The notes under the pieces are model-generated. The model did not search any database. It was not told where the DNA came from and was given only the letters and a program-made list of their open reading frames with translations. Positions 1 through 8,978 of a DNA stretch of 64,000 nucleotides are shown here, piece by piece (position 1 is the stretch's first letter; every line of letters starts with the position of its first letter). The position numbers were made by a program, and so were the translations under genes. The stretch is taken from contig NZ_CABVLY010000025.1 of the NCBI RefSeq assembly GCF_902498995.1, positions 1 to 64,000 of the forward strand. Direction: 5' to 3'. The stretch is from Burkholderia anthina. Its GTDB lineage: Bacteria > Pseudomonadota > Gammaproteobacteria > Burkholderiales > Burkholderiaceae.

Positions 1-3000
1 GAACGGCGCGGCGAGCCGGGCCAGCCGGCCCAGCCAGCCGTCAAGGGCGCGCCCCAGGCGACCGGCGAGCGCGCACCGCGCCGCGAGCGTGCGCCGCGCG
101 CCGCCGTCGCACCGAACCCCGTTCCGCCGATCACGTATCCCGAAAGCCTGCCCGTGTCGGGCAAACGCGACGAAATCGCGCGTGCGATCGCCGGTCATCA
201 GGTTGTCATCGTCTGCGGCGAAACGGGTTCGGGCAAGACCACCCAGTTGCCGAAGATCTGTCTCGATCTCGGCCGCGGCCTCGGTGCCGGCGGCACGGGG
301 CTGATCGGCCACACGCAGCCGCGGCGCCTGGCCGCGTCGTCGACCGGCCGACGCATCGCCGAGGAGCTCGGCACGCCGTTCGGCGAAGTGGTCGGCTACA
401 AGGTGCGCTTCACCGACAATCTCGCGCCGGGCGCGTCCGTCAAGCTGATGACGGACGGGATCCTGCTCGCCGAGACGCAGACCGATCCGCTGCTGAAGGC
501 GTACGACACGCTCATCATCGACGAGGCGCACGAGCGCAGCCTGAACATCGACTTCCTGCTCGGCTATCTGAAGGAGATCCTCCCGAGGCGGCCGGACCTG
601 AAGCTGATCGTCACGTCCGCGACGATCGACGCCGACCGCTTCGCGCGCCATTTCGGCACCGACGAGCGCCCGGCGCCCGTGATCGAGGTGAGCGGGCGGC
701 TGTATCCGGTCGAGATGCGTTACCGGCCGGTGGCCGAGGATCGCCCAGCCGTGAAGAACGCCGAAGGCACCGGCGGCCGCGATCGCGTGAAGACCGCGCG
801 CGAGGCCGAACGCGACCTGATGGACGCGATCGTCGACGCGGTCGACGAGCTATGCCGCGAAGGCCCCGGCGACGTGCTGGTGTTCCTGCCCGGCGAGCGC
901 GAGATCCGCGAAGCGGCCGAGGCGCTGCGCAAGCACCACCCGCCGCATACCGAGATCCTGCCGCTCTTCGCGCGGCTGTCGGCGGCCGACCAGGACAAGG
1001 TGTTCAAGGCGTCGAACGCGCGCCGGATCGTGCTCGCGACCAACGTGGCCGAAACGTCGCTGACGGTGCCGGGCATCCGCTACGTCGTCGACACGGGCCT
1101 CGCGCGCGTGAAGCGCTATTCGTACCGCAACAAGGTCGAGCAGCTGCAGGTCGAGTCGATCTCGCAGGCCGCCGCGAACCAGCGCGCGGGCCGCTGCGGC
1201 CGGGTAGCCGACGGCGTGTGCATCCGCCTGTATGAAGAAAGCGACTACCAGGCGCGCGCCCGCTTCACCGATCCGGAAATCCTGCGCGCGTCGCTCGCGT
1301 CGGTGATCCTGCGGATGAAGTCGCTGCACCTGACGGCGATCGAATCGTTTCCGTTCCTCGAGCCGCCGCCCGGGCGCGCGATCGCGGACGGCTACCAGCT
1401 GCTCAACGAGCTCGGCGCGGTCGACGACGACAACGCGCTGACGCCGCTTGGCCGCGAGCTCGCGCGGCTGCCGCTCGACCCGCGCGTCGGCCGGATGATT
1501 CTCGCCGCGCGCGACCAGCAGTCGCTGCGCGAGGTGCTGATCATCGCGAGCGCGCTGTCCGTGCAGGATCCGCGCGATCGCCCGATCGAGGCGCAAGAGC
1601 AGGCCGACCAGGCGCATCGCCGGTTCGCCGACGAGCGCTCCGAATTCCTGCAATGGCTGAAGATCTGGGCGTGGTTCGAAGAGGCCGTCGCGCACAAGAA
1701 ATCGAATCGCCAGCTCGTCGACGCGTGCCGGCAGAATTTTCTGTCGCACCTGCGGCTGCGCGAATGGCGCGACGTCCATTCGCAGCTGCTGACGGTCGTG
1801 CGCGAGCACGGCTGGCGGCTCAACGAGGCCGAGGCGACCTATGAGCAGGTGCATCTGGCCCTGTTGACCGGCCTGCTCGGCAACCTCGGCATGAAGGCCG
1901 ACGACGATCCGCATTATCTCGGCGCGCGCGGGATCAAGTTTTATCTATGGCCGGGCTCCGCGCTCGCGAAGAAGGCCGGCCGCTGGGTGATGGCGGCCGA
2001 ACTCGTCGAGACGAGCCGGCTGTACGCGCGCTGCCTCGCGAAGATCGAGCCGGAGTGGGTCGAGAAGATCGGCGCGCACCTGCTGAAGAAGTCGCTGTCC
2101 GAGCCGCACTGGGAGAAGCGTCCCGCGCAGGTCAGCGCGTTCGAGCGCGCGACGCTGTACGGGCTGCCGATCTACCACCGCCGGCGCGTCGCGTTCGGCA
2201 AGCAGGATCCGGCGCGCGCGCGCGAGCTGTTCATCCGCGGCGCGCTCGTCGAAGGCGAATTCGACACGAAGCTGCCGTTCTTCGCGCACAACCGCAAGCT
2301 GCTCGCCGACATCGAGCAGCTCGAGCACAAGTCGCGCCGGCAGGACGTGCTGGTCGACGACGAGCTGATCTACGCGTACTACGACCAGGCGATTCCGGCG
2401 GGCATCCACACGGGCGCCGCGTTCGAGCGCTGGTATCGCGACGAGGTGAAGCAGGGCGGCCAGCCGGACGACAGGCAGCGCCTGCTGTACCTGTCGCGCG
2501 ACGACCTGATGCGCCACGAGGCGGCCGGCGTGACGACCGAGCTGTTCCCGAAGCGGGCGACGATGGCCGGCGTCGAGATGGCGCTCACGTACCATTTCGA
2601 GCCGGGCACGCCGCGCGACGGCGTGACGCTCGCGGTGCCGCTCTACGCGCTGAACCAGGTCGACGCGCGCCGCTGCGAATGGCTCGTGCCGGGGATGCTG
2701 AAGGAGAAGGTGCAACTGCTGCTCAAGTCGCTGCCGCAGAAGCTGCGCCGGCACTGCGTGCCGCTGCCCGAGTACGCGGCCGGTTTCGTCGAGCGGACGG
2801 GCCGCGAGCGCTTCGGCGCGGGCGGTCTCGTCGAGGCGCTGATCGCCGACGTGCGTGCGCAGACGCAGGTCATGATGAAGACGGCCGACTTCAAGCTCGA
2901 GACGCTGCCCGCGCACCTGTTCATGAACTTCAAGGTGATCGACGAGCACGGCCGCCAGCTCGCGATGGGGCGCAACCTCGCGCAGCTGCGCCAGGAGCTC

Positions 3001-4050
3001 GGCGCACAGGCGCAGCAGCAGTTCCAGAAGATCGCGGCGGCGTCGACGATCTCCCCGGGCGGCGAAACGGACACGGGCGACGCACCGGCGTCCGCAGCCG
3101 GGCAGGCACTGGCACCGGCGCCCGCAGCGAAGGGCGGCAAGGCGGGCAAGGGCGCCGCGCCGCAGACGGCCGCGCCGGCGGAAGCGGGCGCGACGGCGCT
3201 GTATGAGAACCTGACGACGTGGAACTTCGGCAAGCTCCCCGAGCTGCTGGAGATCCGCCGGCGCGGCCAGACGCTGTACGGCTACCCGGCGCTCGTCGAT
3301 CGCGGCACGCACTGCGACGTCGAGGTGTTCGACTCGCCCGAGGAGGCCGCGCGGATCCACCGGGCCGGCCTGCGGCGCCTGTTCGCGCTGCAACTGAAGG
3401 AGCCGATCAAGTTCCTCGAGAAGAACCTGCCGGGGCTGCGCGAGATGGCGATGCAGTACATGTCGCTCGGCACGCAGGACGAGCTGCGCGACCAGCTGAT
3501 CGACACGGCGCTCGACCGCGCGTGCCTGCAGGATCCGCTGCCCGACGACGACGCGAGCTTCCACGCGCGTCGCGACGAGGGCCGCAGCCGCCTGAACCTG
3601 CTTGCGCAGGAGATCGCGCGGCTCGTCGGGCAGATCCTCGCCGAATACGCGGGTCTCGCGAAGAAGCTCGCACAGGCGAAACCGTTCGCGCAGGCCCACG
3701 CCGATATCCAGCAGCAGCTCGCGGCGCTGGCCGGCAAGCGCTTCGTGATTGACACCCCTTACGTGCAGCTTGCGCACTTTCCGCGCTACCTGAAGGGCAT
3801 CGCGCTGCGGATCGACAAGCTGAAGGCCGATCCGGCGCGCGACGCCAAGCAGTCCGCCGAGCTGCTGCCGCTCGTTCAGCAGTACCAGCGCGCGGTGTCG
3901 CAGCGCGGCGGCGTGGCGGACTCGCGGCTCGCGGAATTCCGCTGGCTGCTCGAGGAACTGCGAATTTCATTATTTGCGCAGGAACTGCGCACGCCGATGC
4001 CTGTCTCTGTCAAGCGTCTGCACAAGGTCTGGGAGTCGATGCAGCGCTAG
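1..4050 (+). CDS. hrpA: ATP-dependent RNA helicase HrpA (5' end outside window)
   Basis: DEAH-box helicase acting on structured RNA. The frame is open from the first base, so the true start lies upstream; a GTG at 154 is internal. Counting codons from base 1, Walker A GETGSGKTT is near 72-80, DEAH at 174-177 and SAT near 205, followed by the family VI motif QRAGRCGR. After the two RecA-like domains come the winged-helix/HA2 and OB regions and the long C-terminal extension typical of HrpA (about 1300 residues). An Ala/Pro/Gly/Lys-rich low-complexity stretch (nt about 3055-3195) interrupts the C-terminal extension and reads as a flexible linker. It ends at TAG. The identification is certain; the physiological substrate is not visible. 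Confidence 0.95.
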   Translation, partial: ERRGEPGQPAQPAVKGAPQATGERAPRRERAPRAAVAPNPVPPITYPESLPVSGKRDEIARAIAGHQVVIVCGETGSGKTTQLPKICLDLGRGLGAGGTGLIGHTQPRRLAASSTGRRIAEELGTPFGEVVGYKVRFTDNLAPGASVKLMTDGILLAETQTDPLLKAYDTLIIDEAHERSLNIDFLLGYLKEILPRRPDLKLIVTSATIDADRFARHFGTDERPAPVIEVSGRLYPVEMRYRPVAEDRPAVKNAEGTGGRDRVKTAREAERDLMDAIVDAVDELCREGPGDVLVFLPGEREIREAAEALRKHHPPHTEILPLFARLSAADQDKVFKASNARRIVLATNVAETSLTVPGIRYVVDTGLARVKRYSYRNKVEQLQVESISQAAANQRAGRCGRVADGVCIRLYEESDYQARARFTDPEILRASLASVILRMKSLHLTAIESFPFLEPPPGRAIADGYQLLNELGAVDDDNALTPLGRELARLPLDPRVGRMILAARDQQSLREVLIIASALSVQDPRDRPIEAQEQADQAHRRFADERSEFLQWLKIWAWFEEAVAHKKSNRQLVDACRQNFLSHLRLREWRDVHSQLLTVVREHGWRLNEAEATYEQVHLALLTGLLGNLGMKADDDPHYLGARGIKFYLWPGSALAKKAGRWVMAAELVETSRLYARCLAKIEPEWVEKIGAHLLKKSLSEPHWEKRPAQVSAFERATLYGLPIYHRRRVAFGKQDPARARELFIRGALVEGEFDTKLPFFAHNRKLLADIEQLEHKSRRQDVLVDDELIYAYYDQAIPAGIHTGAAFERWYRDEVKQGGQPDDRQRLLYLSRDDLMRHEAAGVTTELFPKRATMAGVEMALTYHFEPGTPRDGVTLAVPLYALNQVDARRCEWLVPGMLKEKVQLLLKSLPQKLRRHCVPLPEYAAGFVERTGRERFGAGGLVEALIADVRAQTQVMMKTADFKLETLPAHLFMNFKVIDEHGRQLAMGRNLAQLRQELGAQAQQQFQKIAAASTISPGGETDTGDAPASAAGQALAPAPAAKGGKAGKGAAPQTAAPAEAGATALYENLTTWNFGKLPELLEIRRRGQTLYGYPALVDRGTHCDVEVFDSPEEAARIHRAGLRRLFALQLKEPIKFLEKNLPGLREMAMQYMSLGTQDELRDQLIDTALDRACLQDPLPDDDASFHARRDEGRSRLNLLAQEIARLVGQILAEYAGLAKKLAQAKPFAQAHADIQQQLAALAGKRFVIDTPYVQLAHFPRYLKGIALRIDKLKADPARDAKQSAELLPLVQQYQRAVSQRGGVADSRLAEFRWLLEELRISLFAQELRTPMPVSVKRLHKVWESMQR

Positions 4051-4230
4051 TGCAACGGCGGTTTTCCGGGCCCGCACCGGCCGCCGGCCCCGGTCGGCGG
4101 CGCAGCGCCTGCCGCAGCCGGCCGTATGGCCGTCGCGGCGTGCGTCGAAGTGGCGCAACGCCGGCTCCCGTCAACCGGCGGGGCCGGTCGAACGTTTTAC
4201 AATGACTGTTGTTCCACGACGTGAGTCTTC

Positions 4231-5220
4231 ATGCGCACTTTCCTTTCTTTCGGCCGCACGCTCGCGCTGGCCGCCGCCGTACTGGCGCCCGCCGCACACG
4301 CGAATAACGTGATCGTCCTCAACTCGGCCGAAGCGACGCTTTCCCTGATCGATCAGCAGACCCGCCAGGTCGTCTCCACGATGCCAACCGGCAAGGAGCC
4401 GCACCACCTGATGATTACGCCCGACAATGCGTCGCTGATCGTCGCAAATTCGGTCTCGAACAGCCTGATGTTCCTCGATCCGAAGACGGGCAAGCTGCAG
4501 CGCACCGTCGAAGGGATCGACGATCCGTACCAGCTCGGCTTCTCGCCCGACCGCAAATGGTTCGCGGCCGCCGGGCTGCGCCTCGACCGCGTCGACATCT
4601 ACGGCTACGACGGTCGCGACCTGCGCCTCGTGAAGCGCGTGCCGCTCGGAGTCATGCCGAGCCACCTCGCGTTCACGAAGGACAGCAAGACGCTGCTCGT
4701 GTCGCTGCAGGTGTCCGGCGAGATCGCGGCGATCGATCTGCCGACGCAGACGGTCAAGTGGAAGATGAAGGTCGGCAAGGTGCCGGCGGGCCTGTGGCTC
4801 ACGCCGGACGACAAGTACCTGCTGGTCGGGATGACCGGCTCGGATTACGTCGCGGTGGTCGACTGGCGCAACCAGAAGGTCGTCAAGCAGATCGTGACGG
4901 GCAAGGGCGCGCACAACTTCCGTTCGCTCGCCGACGGCACGCACGTCGCGGTCACGAACCGGGTCGCGAATACGATCAGCATCATCGACGAGAACACGCT
5001 CACCAATGTCGGCGACATCACCGGCCTGCTGCCGGGGCCGGACGACATGGAGCTGTCCGCCGACAAGAAGACGCTGTGGGTGACGTTCCGCTTCGCGAAG
5101 AAGGTCGGTATCATCGATTTGCCGTCGCGCAAGCTGGTGCAGACGATCTCCGTCGGCCGCTCGCCGCACGGGATCTACTTCTACGACCGCGCGCCGTGGA
5201 AGGCTGCGAACGGCGCGTGA
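4231..5220 (+). CDS. Exported YVTN-family beta-propeller repeat protein (YncE-like)
   Basis: 329 residues. An N-terminal signal peptide (MRTFLSFGRTLALAAAVLAP, cleavage near AHA-NN at about residue 25) is followed by repeated blades of the YVTN/cytochrome-D1-like propeller type: 'NVIVLNSAEATLSLID', 'HHLMITPDNASLIVAN', 'GLWLTPDDKYLLVGM', 'TLWVTFRFAKKVGIID'. It is therefore predicted to be a periplasmic seven-bladed propeller. Related proteins include YncE and the beta-propellers encoded near PQQ-dependent dehydrogenases, but no such enzyme lies nearby and no ligand can be inferred. A possible -10 (TACAAT, 4198-4203) precedes it. It ends 16 bp before the sterol-desaturase-type gene, so the two are probably cotranscribed. 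Confidence 0.85.
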   Translation: MRTFLSFGRTLALAAAVLAPAAHANNVIVLNSAEATLSLIDQQTRQVVSTMPTGKEPHHLMITPDNASLIVANSVSNSLMFLDPKTGKLQRTVEGIDDPYQLGFSPDRKWFAAAGLRLDRVDIYGYDGRDLRLVKRVPLGVMPSHLAFTKDSKTLLVSLQVSGEIAAIDLPTQTVKWKMKVGKVPAGLWLTPDDKYLLVGMTGSDYVAVVDWRNQKVVKQIVTGKGAHNFRSLADGTHVAVTNRVANTISIIDENTLTNVGDITGLLPGPDDMELSADKKTLWVTFRFAKKVGIIDLPSRKLVQTISVGRSPHGIYFYDRAPWKAANGA

Positions 5221-5236
5221 CGGACGGAGGCGAACG

Positions 5237-6211
5237 ATGCTGCACCTGATCGATGCGTTCGTGTCGGACATCCAGACCTGGCTGTATGTCGACGTCGTGC
5301 AGCCGCTCCTCTTCAAGTTCAACCTGATGGACTATGACGAGGACACCTACGACGCACTCTACTGGGTCATCATCGGCGCGCTGCAGATGGTGCTGATGTT
5401 CGCGCTGCTGCGCCCGCTCGAGGCGCTCGCGCCCGTCGAGCGCTGGAAGAACCGCCGCGCGGTGCGGGTCGACGTGATCTACACGGCGATCTCGAAGCTC
5501 GGCATCTACACGCTGTTCTTCTTCTTCGCGCTGCAGCCGGTGTTCGACAACTTCCAGGCGTGGATGCGCCTGCATGGCGTCGCGAATTTCAACCTCGACT
5601 ATCTGTGGCCGGGCGTGACCTCGCAGCCGATCGTCGCGTTTGCGATCTACCTCGTCGTGCTCGACTTCGCCGGCTACTGGTATCACCGCTGGCAGCACAA
5701 GTTCGGCATCTGGTGGGAGCTGCACGCGGTCCATCACAGCCAGCGGCAGATGTCGCTGTGGTGCGACGATCGCAACCACCTGCTCGACGACGTGCTGCAA
5801 TCGTGCTTCTTCGCGGCGATCGCGCTCGTGATCGGCGTGACGCCATCGCAGTTCGTCGTGCTGACCGCGGTCACCAACTTCCTGCAGAGCATCCAGCATA
5901 CGAATGCGCGGCTGTCGTTCGGCCGGCTCGGCGAGCGCCTGCTCGTGAGCCCGACCTTCCACCGGCGCCACCACGCCGTCGGCTACGGCCACGAAGGCAC
6001 CAAGTACGGCTGCAACTTCGGCGTGCTGTTCCCGTGGTGGGACATGATGTTCGGCACCGCGTCGTGGAACCGCACGGTCGAGCCGACCGGCATCCGCGAG
6101 CAGGTCGAAGGCGTGTCCTACGGCGAAGGCTTCTGGGCGCAGCACGGCCTCGCGTTCGTGCGCATCTTCCGGCGCATCGTTCCCGCGAAGCGCGGCGCGG
6201 CATCGGCCTGA
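5237..6211 (+). CDS. Sterol desaturase / fatty acid hydroxylase superfamily membrane protein
   Basis: 324 residues with several hydrophobic segments (about 50-70, 90-115, 135-155, 195-220) and the histidine clusters that bind a di-iron centre: HRWQHK, 'LHAVHHS', and 'FHRRHHAVGYGHEGTKYG' followed by 'NFGVLFPWWDMMFGT'. These are the hallmarks of integral-membrane C-H hydroxylases/desaturases. The substrate is unknown; bacterial members act on lipids, hopanoids, carotenoids or sterol-like molecules. The start is supported by GGAGG 7 nt upstream of the ATG. It lies 16 bp after the propeller gene and is followed by a strong hairpin at 6241-6282. Confidence 0.85.
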   Translation: MLHLIDAFVSDIQTWLYVDVVQPLLFKFNLMDYDEDTYDALYWVIIGALQMVLMFALLRPLEALAPVERWKNRRAVRVDVIYTAISKLGIYTLFFFFALQPVFDNFQAWMRLHGVANFNLDYLWPGVTSQPIVAFAIYLVVLDFAGYWYHRWQHKFGIWWELHAVHHSQRQMSLWCDDRNHLLDDVLQSCFFAAIALVIGVTPSQFVVLTAVTNFLQSIQHTNARLSFGRLGERLLVSPTFHRRHHAVGYGHEGTKYGCNFGVLFPWWDMMFGTASWNRTVEPTGIREQVEGVSYGEGFWAQHGLAFVRIFRRIVPAKRGAASA

Positions 6212-6240
6212 TCCGGTCATTTTCCCGTTGAACGGCGTTC

Positions 6241-6290
6241 CCACACGGCCCGCATGTGCTTTGGCGCATGCGGGCCGTGTGGTTTATCCT
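6241..6290 (+). terminator. Hairpin terminator after the hydroxylase gene
   Basis: A perfect 16-bp stem (CCACACGGCCCGCATG, 6241-6256, with its complement at 6267-6282) and 10-nt loop, followed by TTTATCCTTT. It separates the propeller/hydroxylase pair from the EI24 gene 50 bp downstream. The imperfect T tract lowers certainty. Confidence 0.6.
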
Positions 6291-6331
6291 TTCCCCGTTT
6301 TTCTCCATCAATACAGGCACCAAAGGCTCGC

Positions 6332-7159
6332 ATGAACGACTTGCTGCGCTCCTTCGTCCGGGCGCTCGTCAGCGCGCTGCACCCGCGCATGCTGTGGCTC
6401 ACCCTGATGCCGTTCGTCGTGTCGGCGCTGCTGTGGGGCGTCGTGCTGTGGTTCTCGTGGCAGACACTGATCGACGCCGCGCGCGGCGCGCTCGACGGCT
6501 TCATGCTGACGGCCGCGCTGTACCGCGCATTCGACGCGATCGGGATGTCGCAGCTGCATGCGGTCATCGCGCCGTTCGTCGTCGTGTCGCTGGCGATTCC
6601 GCTGATCGTGCTTACCGTGCTGCTGCTGATCGCGGCGATTTCGATGCCGGTCGTGATCAGGCACCTGTCGAACCGGCAGTTCGCTGCGCTCGAGACGAAG
6701 CGCGGCGGCACGTTCTTCGGCAGCGTGTTCAATTCGCTCGGCGCGGCGCTCGTCGGCGTCGTGCTGCTCGTCGTCACGATCCCGCTGTGGCTGATTCCGC
6801 CGTTCTTCGCGCTGCTGCCGCCCGTGATCTGGGGCTGGCTCACGTACCGCGTGATGACCTACGACGCGCTCGCGCAGCACGCGAGCCGCGACGAGCGCCG
6901 GGCACTCGTGCGGCAGCATCGCTGGCCGCTGATCGGCATCGGCGTCGCGACCGGGCTGCTCGGCACCGTTCCGACCTTCGTGTGGGTCTCGTCGGTCTGG
7001 ATGATGGTGCTGTTCCCGTTCGTCGCGGCGGCCATGATCTGGGTATACGCTTTCATCCTCGTCTTCTCGGCGCTGTGGTTCGGGCACTACTGCCTGCGCG
7101 CGCTGGAAGACCTGCGCGCGAGCTCGCGCGCCACCGCAATCGACATGGGGCAGGCATGA
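6332..7159 (+). CDS. EI24-domain (CysZ-like) integral membrane protein
   Basis: 275 residues, almost entirely hydrophobic, with four to six membrane segments (about 20-45, 70-95, 125-155, 200-225, 228-255). The pattern fits the EI24/CysZ family, whose best-known bacterial member helps sulfate uptake; that role is not shown here. The ATG at 6332 is chosen over an in-frame ATG at 6254 because the earlier one falls inside the terminator hairpin and the later one has AAAGG upstream and a better N-terminus. Its TGA overlaps the ATG of the next gene (ATGA at 7156-7159), indicating translational coupling. Confidence 0.8.
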   Translation: MNDLLRSFVRALVSALHPRMLWLTLMPFVVSALLWGVVLWFSWQTLIDAARGALDGFMLTAALYRAFDAIGMSQLHAVIAPFVVVSLAIPLIVLTVLLLIAAISMPVVIRHLSNRQFAALETKRGGTFFGSVFNSLGAALVGVVLLVVTIPLWLIPPFFALLPPVIWGWLTYRVMTYDALAQHASRDERRALVRQHRWPLIGIGVATGLLGTVPTFVWVSSVWMMVLFPFVAAAMIWVYAFILVFSALWFGHYCLRALEDLRASSRATAIDMGQA

Positions 7160-7971
7160 GCATCGGCATCATCATCATCGGCGACGAAATCCTTTCGGGC
7201 CGCCGGCAGGACAAGCATCTGGCGAAGGTCATCGAGCTGCTCGGCGCGCGCGGCCTCGCGCTCGACTGGGCCGAATACATCGGCGACGATCCGGCGCGCA
7301 TCACCGCGACGCTCGCGCGCGCGATCGCATCCGGCGACATCGTGTTCTCGACGGGCGGGATCGGCGCGACGCCGGACGACCACACGCGCCAGTGCGCGGC
7401 CGCCGCGCTCGGCGTGCCGCTCGAGCTGCATCCGGAAGCGAAGGTGCTGATCTCGGAGCGCATCCGCGAGATGCACACCGATCCGGCCACGCCGGTCAAC
7501 TTCGATTCGCCGGAAAACCAGCACCGCTTCAACATGGGCGTGTTCCCGGCGGGTGCCGCGATCATCCCGAACGGGTACAACCGGATTCCCGGCTTCTCGG
7601 TCGGCGATCTGCACTTCGTGCCGGGCTTCCCGGTCATGGCGTGGCCGATGATCGAATGGGTGCTCGACACGAAGTACCGGCACCTGCATCACGCGAGCCC
7701 GCACGCGGAGCGCTCGCTGTACGTGTTCGAACTGCCGGAATCGACGCTCGCGCCGCTGATGGAAAGGATCGAGCGCGACTTCCCCGGCGTGCGCGTGTTC
7801 AGCCTGCCGAGCGTGGGCGACGCCGAGCGCGGCGGGATCTACGCGCGCCGGCATATCGATCTCGGCGTGAAGGGCGAGCCGGAGGCGGTCGCGGCCGCGT
7901 TCGTGAAGCTGCGCGAAGGCGTGCACCTGCTCGGCGGCGACATCGTCGAACCGGACGCGCCGCGCGCCTGA
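7156..7971 (+). CDS. Competence/damage-inducible protein A family (molybdopterin-binding MoCF domain)
   Basis: 271 residues. The N-terminal half is a MoaB/MogA-type fold: 'IIIIGDEILSGRRQDKH' at the start and 'VFSTGGIGATPDDHT' near residue 60-75, which is the pterin-binding motif of the family. The C-terminal half is conserved in stand-alone CinA-N-like proteins. There is no C-terminal pyridine-nucleotide amidohydrolase domain as in full CinA. The role may be in molybdopterin or nucleotide metabolism, but the substrate is not established. It overlaps the EI24 gene by 4 bp. Confidence 0.8.
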   Translation: MSIGIIIIGDEILSGRRQDKHLAKVIELLGARGLALDWAEYIGDDPARITATLARAIASGDIVFSTGGIGATPDDHTRQCAAAALGVPLELHPEAKVLISERIREMHTDPATPVNFDSPENQHRFNMGVFPAGAAIIPNGYNRIPGFSVGDLHFVPGFPVMAWPMIEWVLDTKYRHLHHASPHAERSLYVFELPESTLAPLMERIERDFPGVRVFSLPSVGDAERGGIYARRHIDLGVKGEPEAVAAAFVKLREGVHLLGGDIVEPDAPRA

Positions 7972-8021
7972 GCGGCCGGCAATCCGGTCGCGCACAAGCA
8001 CGAAACGGCCGCACAAAAGGC

Positions 8022-8044
8022 ACGGGCCGCGCAACGCGGCCCGT
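8022..8044 (-). terminator. Hairpin between convergent genes; terminator for the rhodanese gene
   Basis: A perfect 10-bp stem ACGGGCCGCG / CGCGGCCCGT with a 3-nt loop. On the minus strand it is followed by GCCTTTTGTG, so termination is more plausible for the minus-strand rhodanese gene than for the plus-strand gene, whose side has no T run. Confidence 0.5.
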
Positions 8045-8107
8045 CATCGGGGTGTCATCGCCCGGCTCGACGATGTCGCAGTCGGGCGCGGCGGACGGCA
8101 GGCGCGC

Positions 8108-8572
8108 TCAGGCGCCGATCCACGGCAGTTTTCGGAAGCACCAGCCGTCGACCGTCTTGCGATGGCCTTCGGCGTCCTTCGCGCCTTCGAAGCCTTCGAG
8201 CAGGTCGAGCGCCTTCGTGAAGCCGGCCTGCGCGGAGGCGACCGCGGCGAGCTTCGAGCGCGCGGCGCTGCGGCACAGGAACAGCACGGGCGTGTCGGGT
8301 GCGATGGCTGCCTTTAGTTCGTTGACGAATTCGGCGTTCGGCACGCCGCCCGGGTAGCGCGTCCATTCGATGTGCAGGTACTGGCCGTCGCCGACGAGCG
8401 GGCGGCCGATCCAGTCGAGCTCGGCGCGGGTGCGCACGTCGACGAGGCGGGCCGACGGGTCGAGCTGCAGCAGTTCGAATGCCTCGACCGGCAGCAGCGC
8501 GCCGGCATAGTCGAGCGAGCCCTGGGTGCGGCGTTCTTCGGCCTTGGCGTAAAGCTGGTCGAGCGTACTCAT
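8108..8572 (-). CDS. Rhodanese-like domain protein
   Basis: 154 residues forming one rhodanese domain. 'ARLVDVRTRAELDWIG' is the conserved entry motif, and the active-site loop is CRSAARS (Cys near residue 100), giving a plausible sulfur-transfer cysteine. It is longer than minimal rhodaneses because of an N-terminal helix (MSTLDQLYAKAEERR) seen in proteobacterial homologues. It is cytoplasmic, with no signal peptide. The sulfur donor and acceptor are not deducible. It is transcribed away from glnA; the 406 bp between them hold the glnA control region. Confidence 0.88.
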   Translation of the reverse strand: MSTLDQLYAKAEERRTQGSLDYAGALLPVEAFELLQLDPSARLVDVRTRAELDWIGRPLVGDGQYLHIEWTRYPGGVPNAEFVNELKAAIAPDTPVLFLCRSAARSKLAAVASAQAGFTKALDLLEGFEGAKDAEGHRKTVDGWCFRKLPWIGA

Positions 8573-8643
8573 GGCAGGAGGTCTCCGTATCGGTCAAACG
8601 CGCATTCTAGCGCGCTGCCGCCGCAGGGATGTCCGGGCGCCGT

Positions 8644-8659
8644 GCGGTGCATGCACCGC
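8644..8659. promoter_or_regulatory. Perfect 16-bp palindrome upstream of glnA
   Basis: GCGGTGCATGCACCGC is self-complementary and carries GGTGCA/TGCACC, the half-site sequence of NtrC boxes, in abutting orientation. It may be an auxiliary NtrC contact. The rest of the 8573-8978 gap contains the two NtrC boxes and the sigma-54 promoter listed separately; I see no gene in it. Confidence 0.35.
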
Positions 8660-8666
8660 CCACGCA

Positions 8667-8683
8667 CTCACCAAAAGAGTGCA
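8667..8683 (-). promoter_or_regulatory. NtrC-binding site (distal) for glnA
   Basis: Read on the minus strand this is TGCACTCTTTTGGTGAG, close to the NtrC consensus TGCACY-N5-GGTGCA. It is centred about 203 bp before the inferred glnA start site and exactly 70 bp from the proximal box, close to seven helical turns. Confidence 0.65.
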
Positions 8684-8736
8684 GAATGGCGCGCATGCAC
8701 CAGAATGATTCCATCCCGCCGATGTGCCGCGCCGAT

Positions 8737-8753
8737 TGCACCATCGCGGTGCG
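8737..8753 (+). promoter_or_regulatory. NtrC-binding site (proximal) for glnA
   Basis: TGCACCATCGCGGTGCG matches TGCACC-N5-GGTGCA at all but the last conserved base. It is centred about 133 bp upstream of the inferred start site, the usual enhancer distance for sigma-54 promoters. Confidence 0.8.
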
Positions 8754-8851
8754 ATCGGCCGGCGGGCGCCGCGGTGCGTGGCCCCGGAATTGCGCAGCCG
8801 GGCCCCGCCACGGCGCGGGCGGGCGCGATTCTCGCCGATTCGGCGTAGGGT

Positions 8852-8867
8852 TGGCATGGAAGCTGCT
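8852..8867 (+). promoter_or_regulatory. Sigma-54 promoter of glnA
   Basis: TGGCATGGAAGCTGCT has the invariant GG and GC dinucleotides separated by exactly 10 bp (-24/-12 class; consensus TGGCACG-N4-TTGCA). The inferred start site is near 8878, giving a leader of about 100 nt. A TATATAGAAT just downstream could serve a secondary sigma-70 promoter. Confidence 0.75.
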
Positions 8868-8978
8868 ATATAGAATTCGGTCGACCCGGAGCGCGCTGCG
8901 CCAAAGCCAGACTCCGGGCAGCTCGATAAACGAGGCGGTTCCCAGTCCGCCGGAATTGTTCAATCAGGAGAAGAGGTT

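Noticed and set aside
1945-3777. Long minus-strand open frame (about 610 codons) opposite hrpA
   Set aside because: Arg/Leu/Val-rich nonsense composition typical of antisense frames in high-GC genes; the plus strand encodes a well-conserved helicase.
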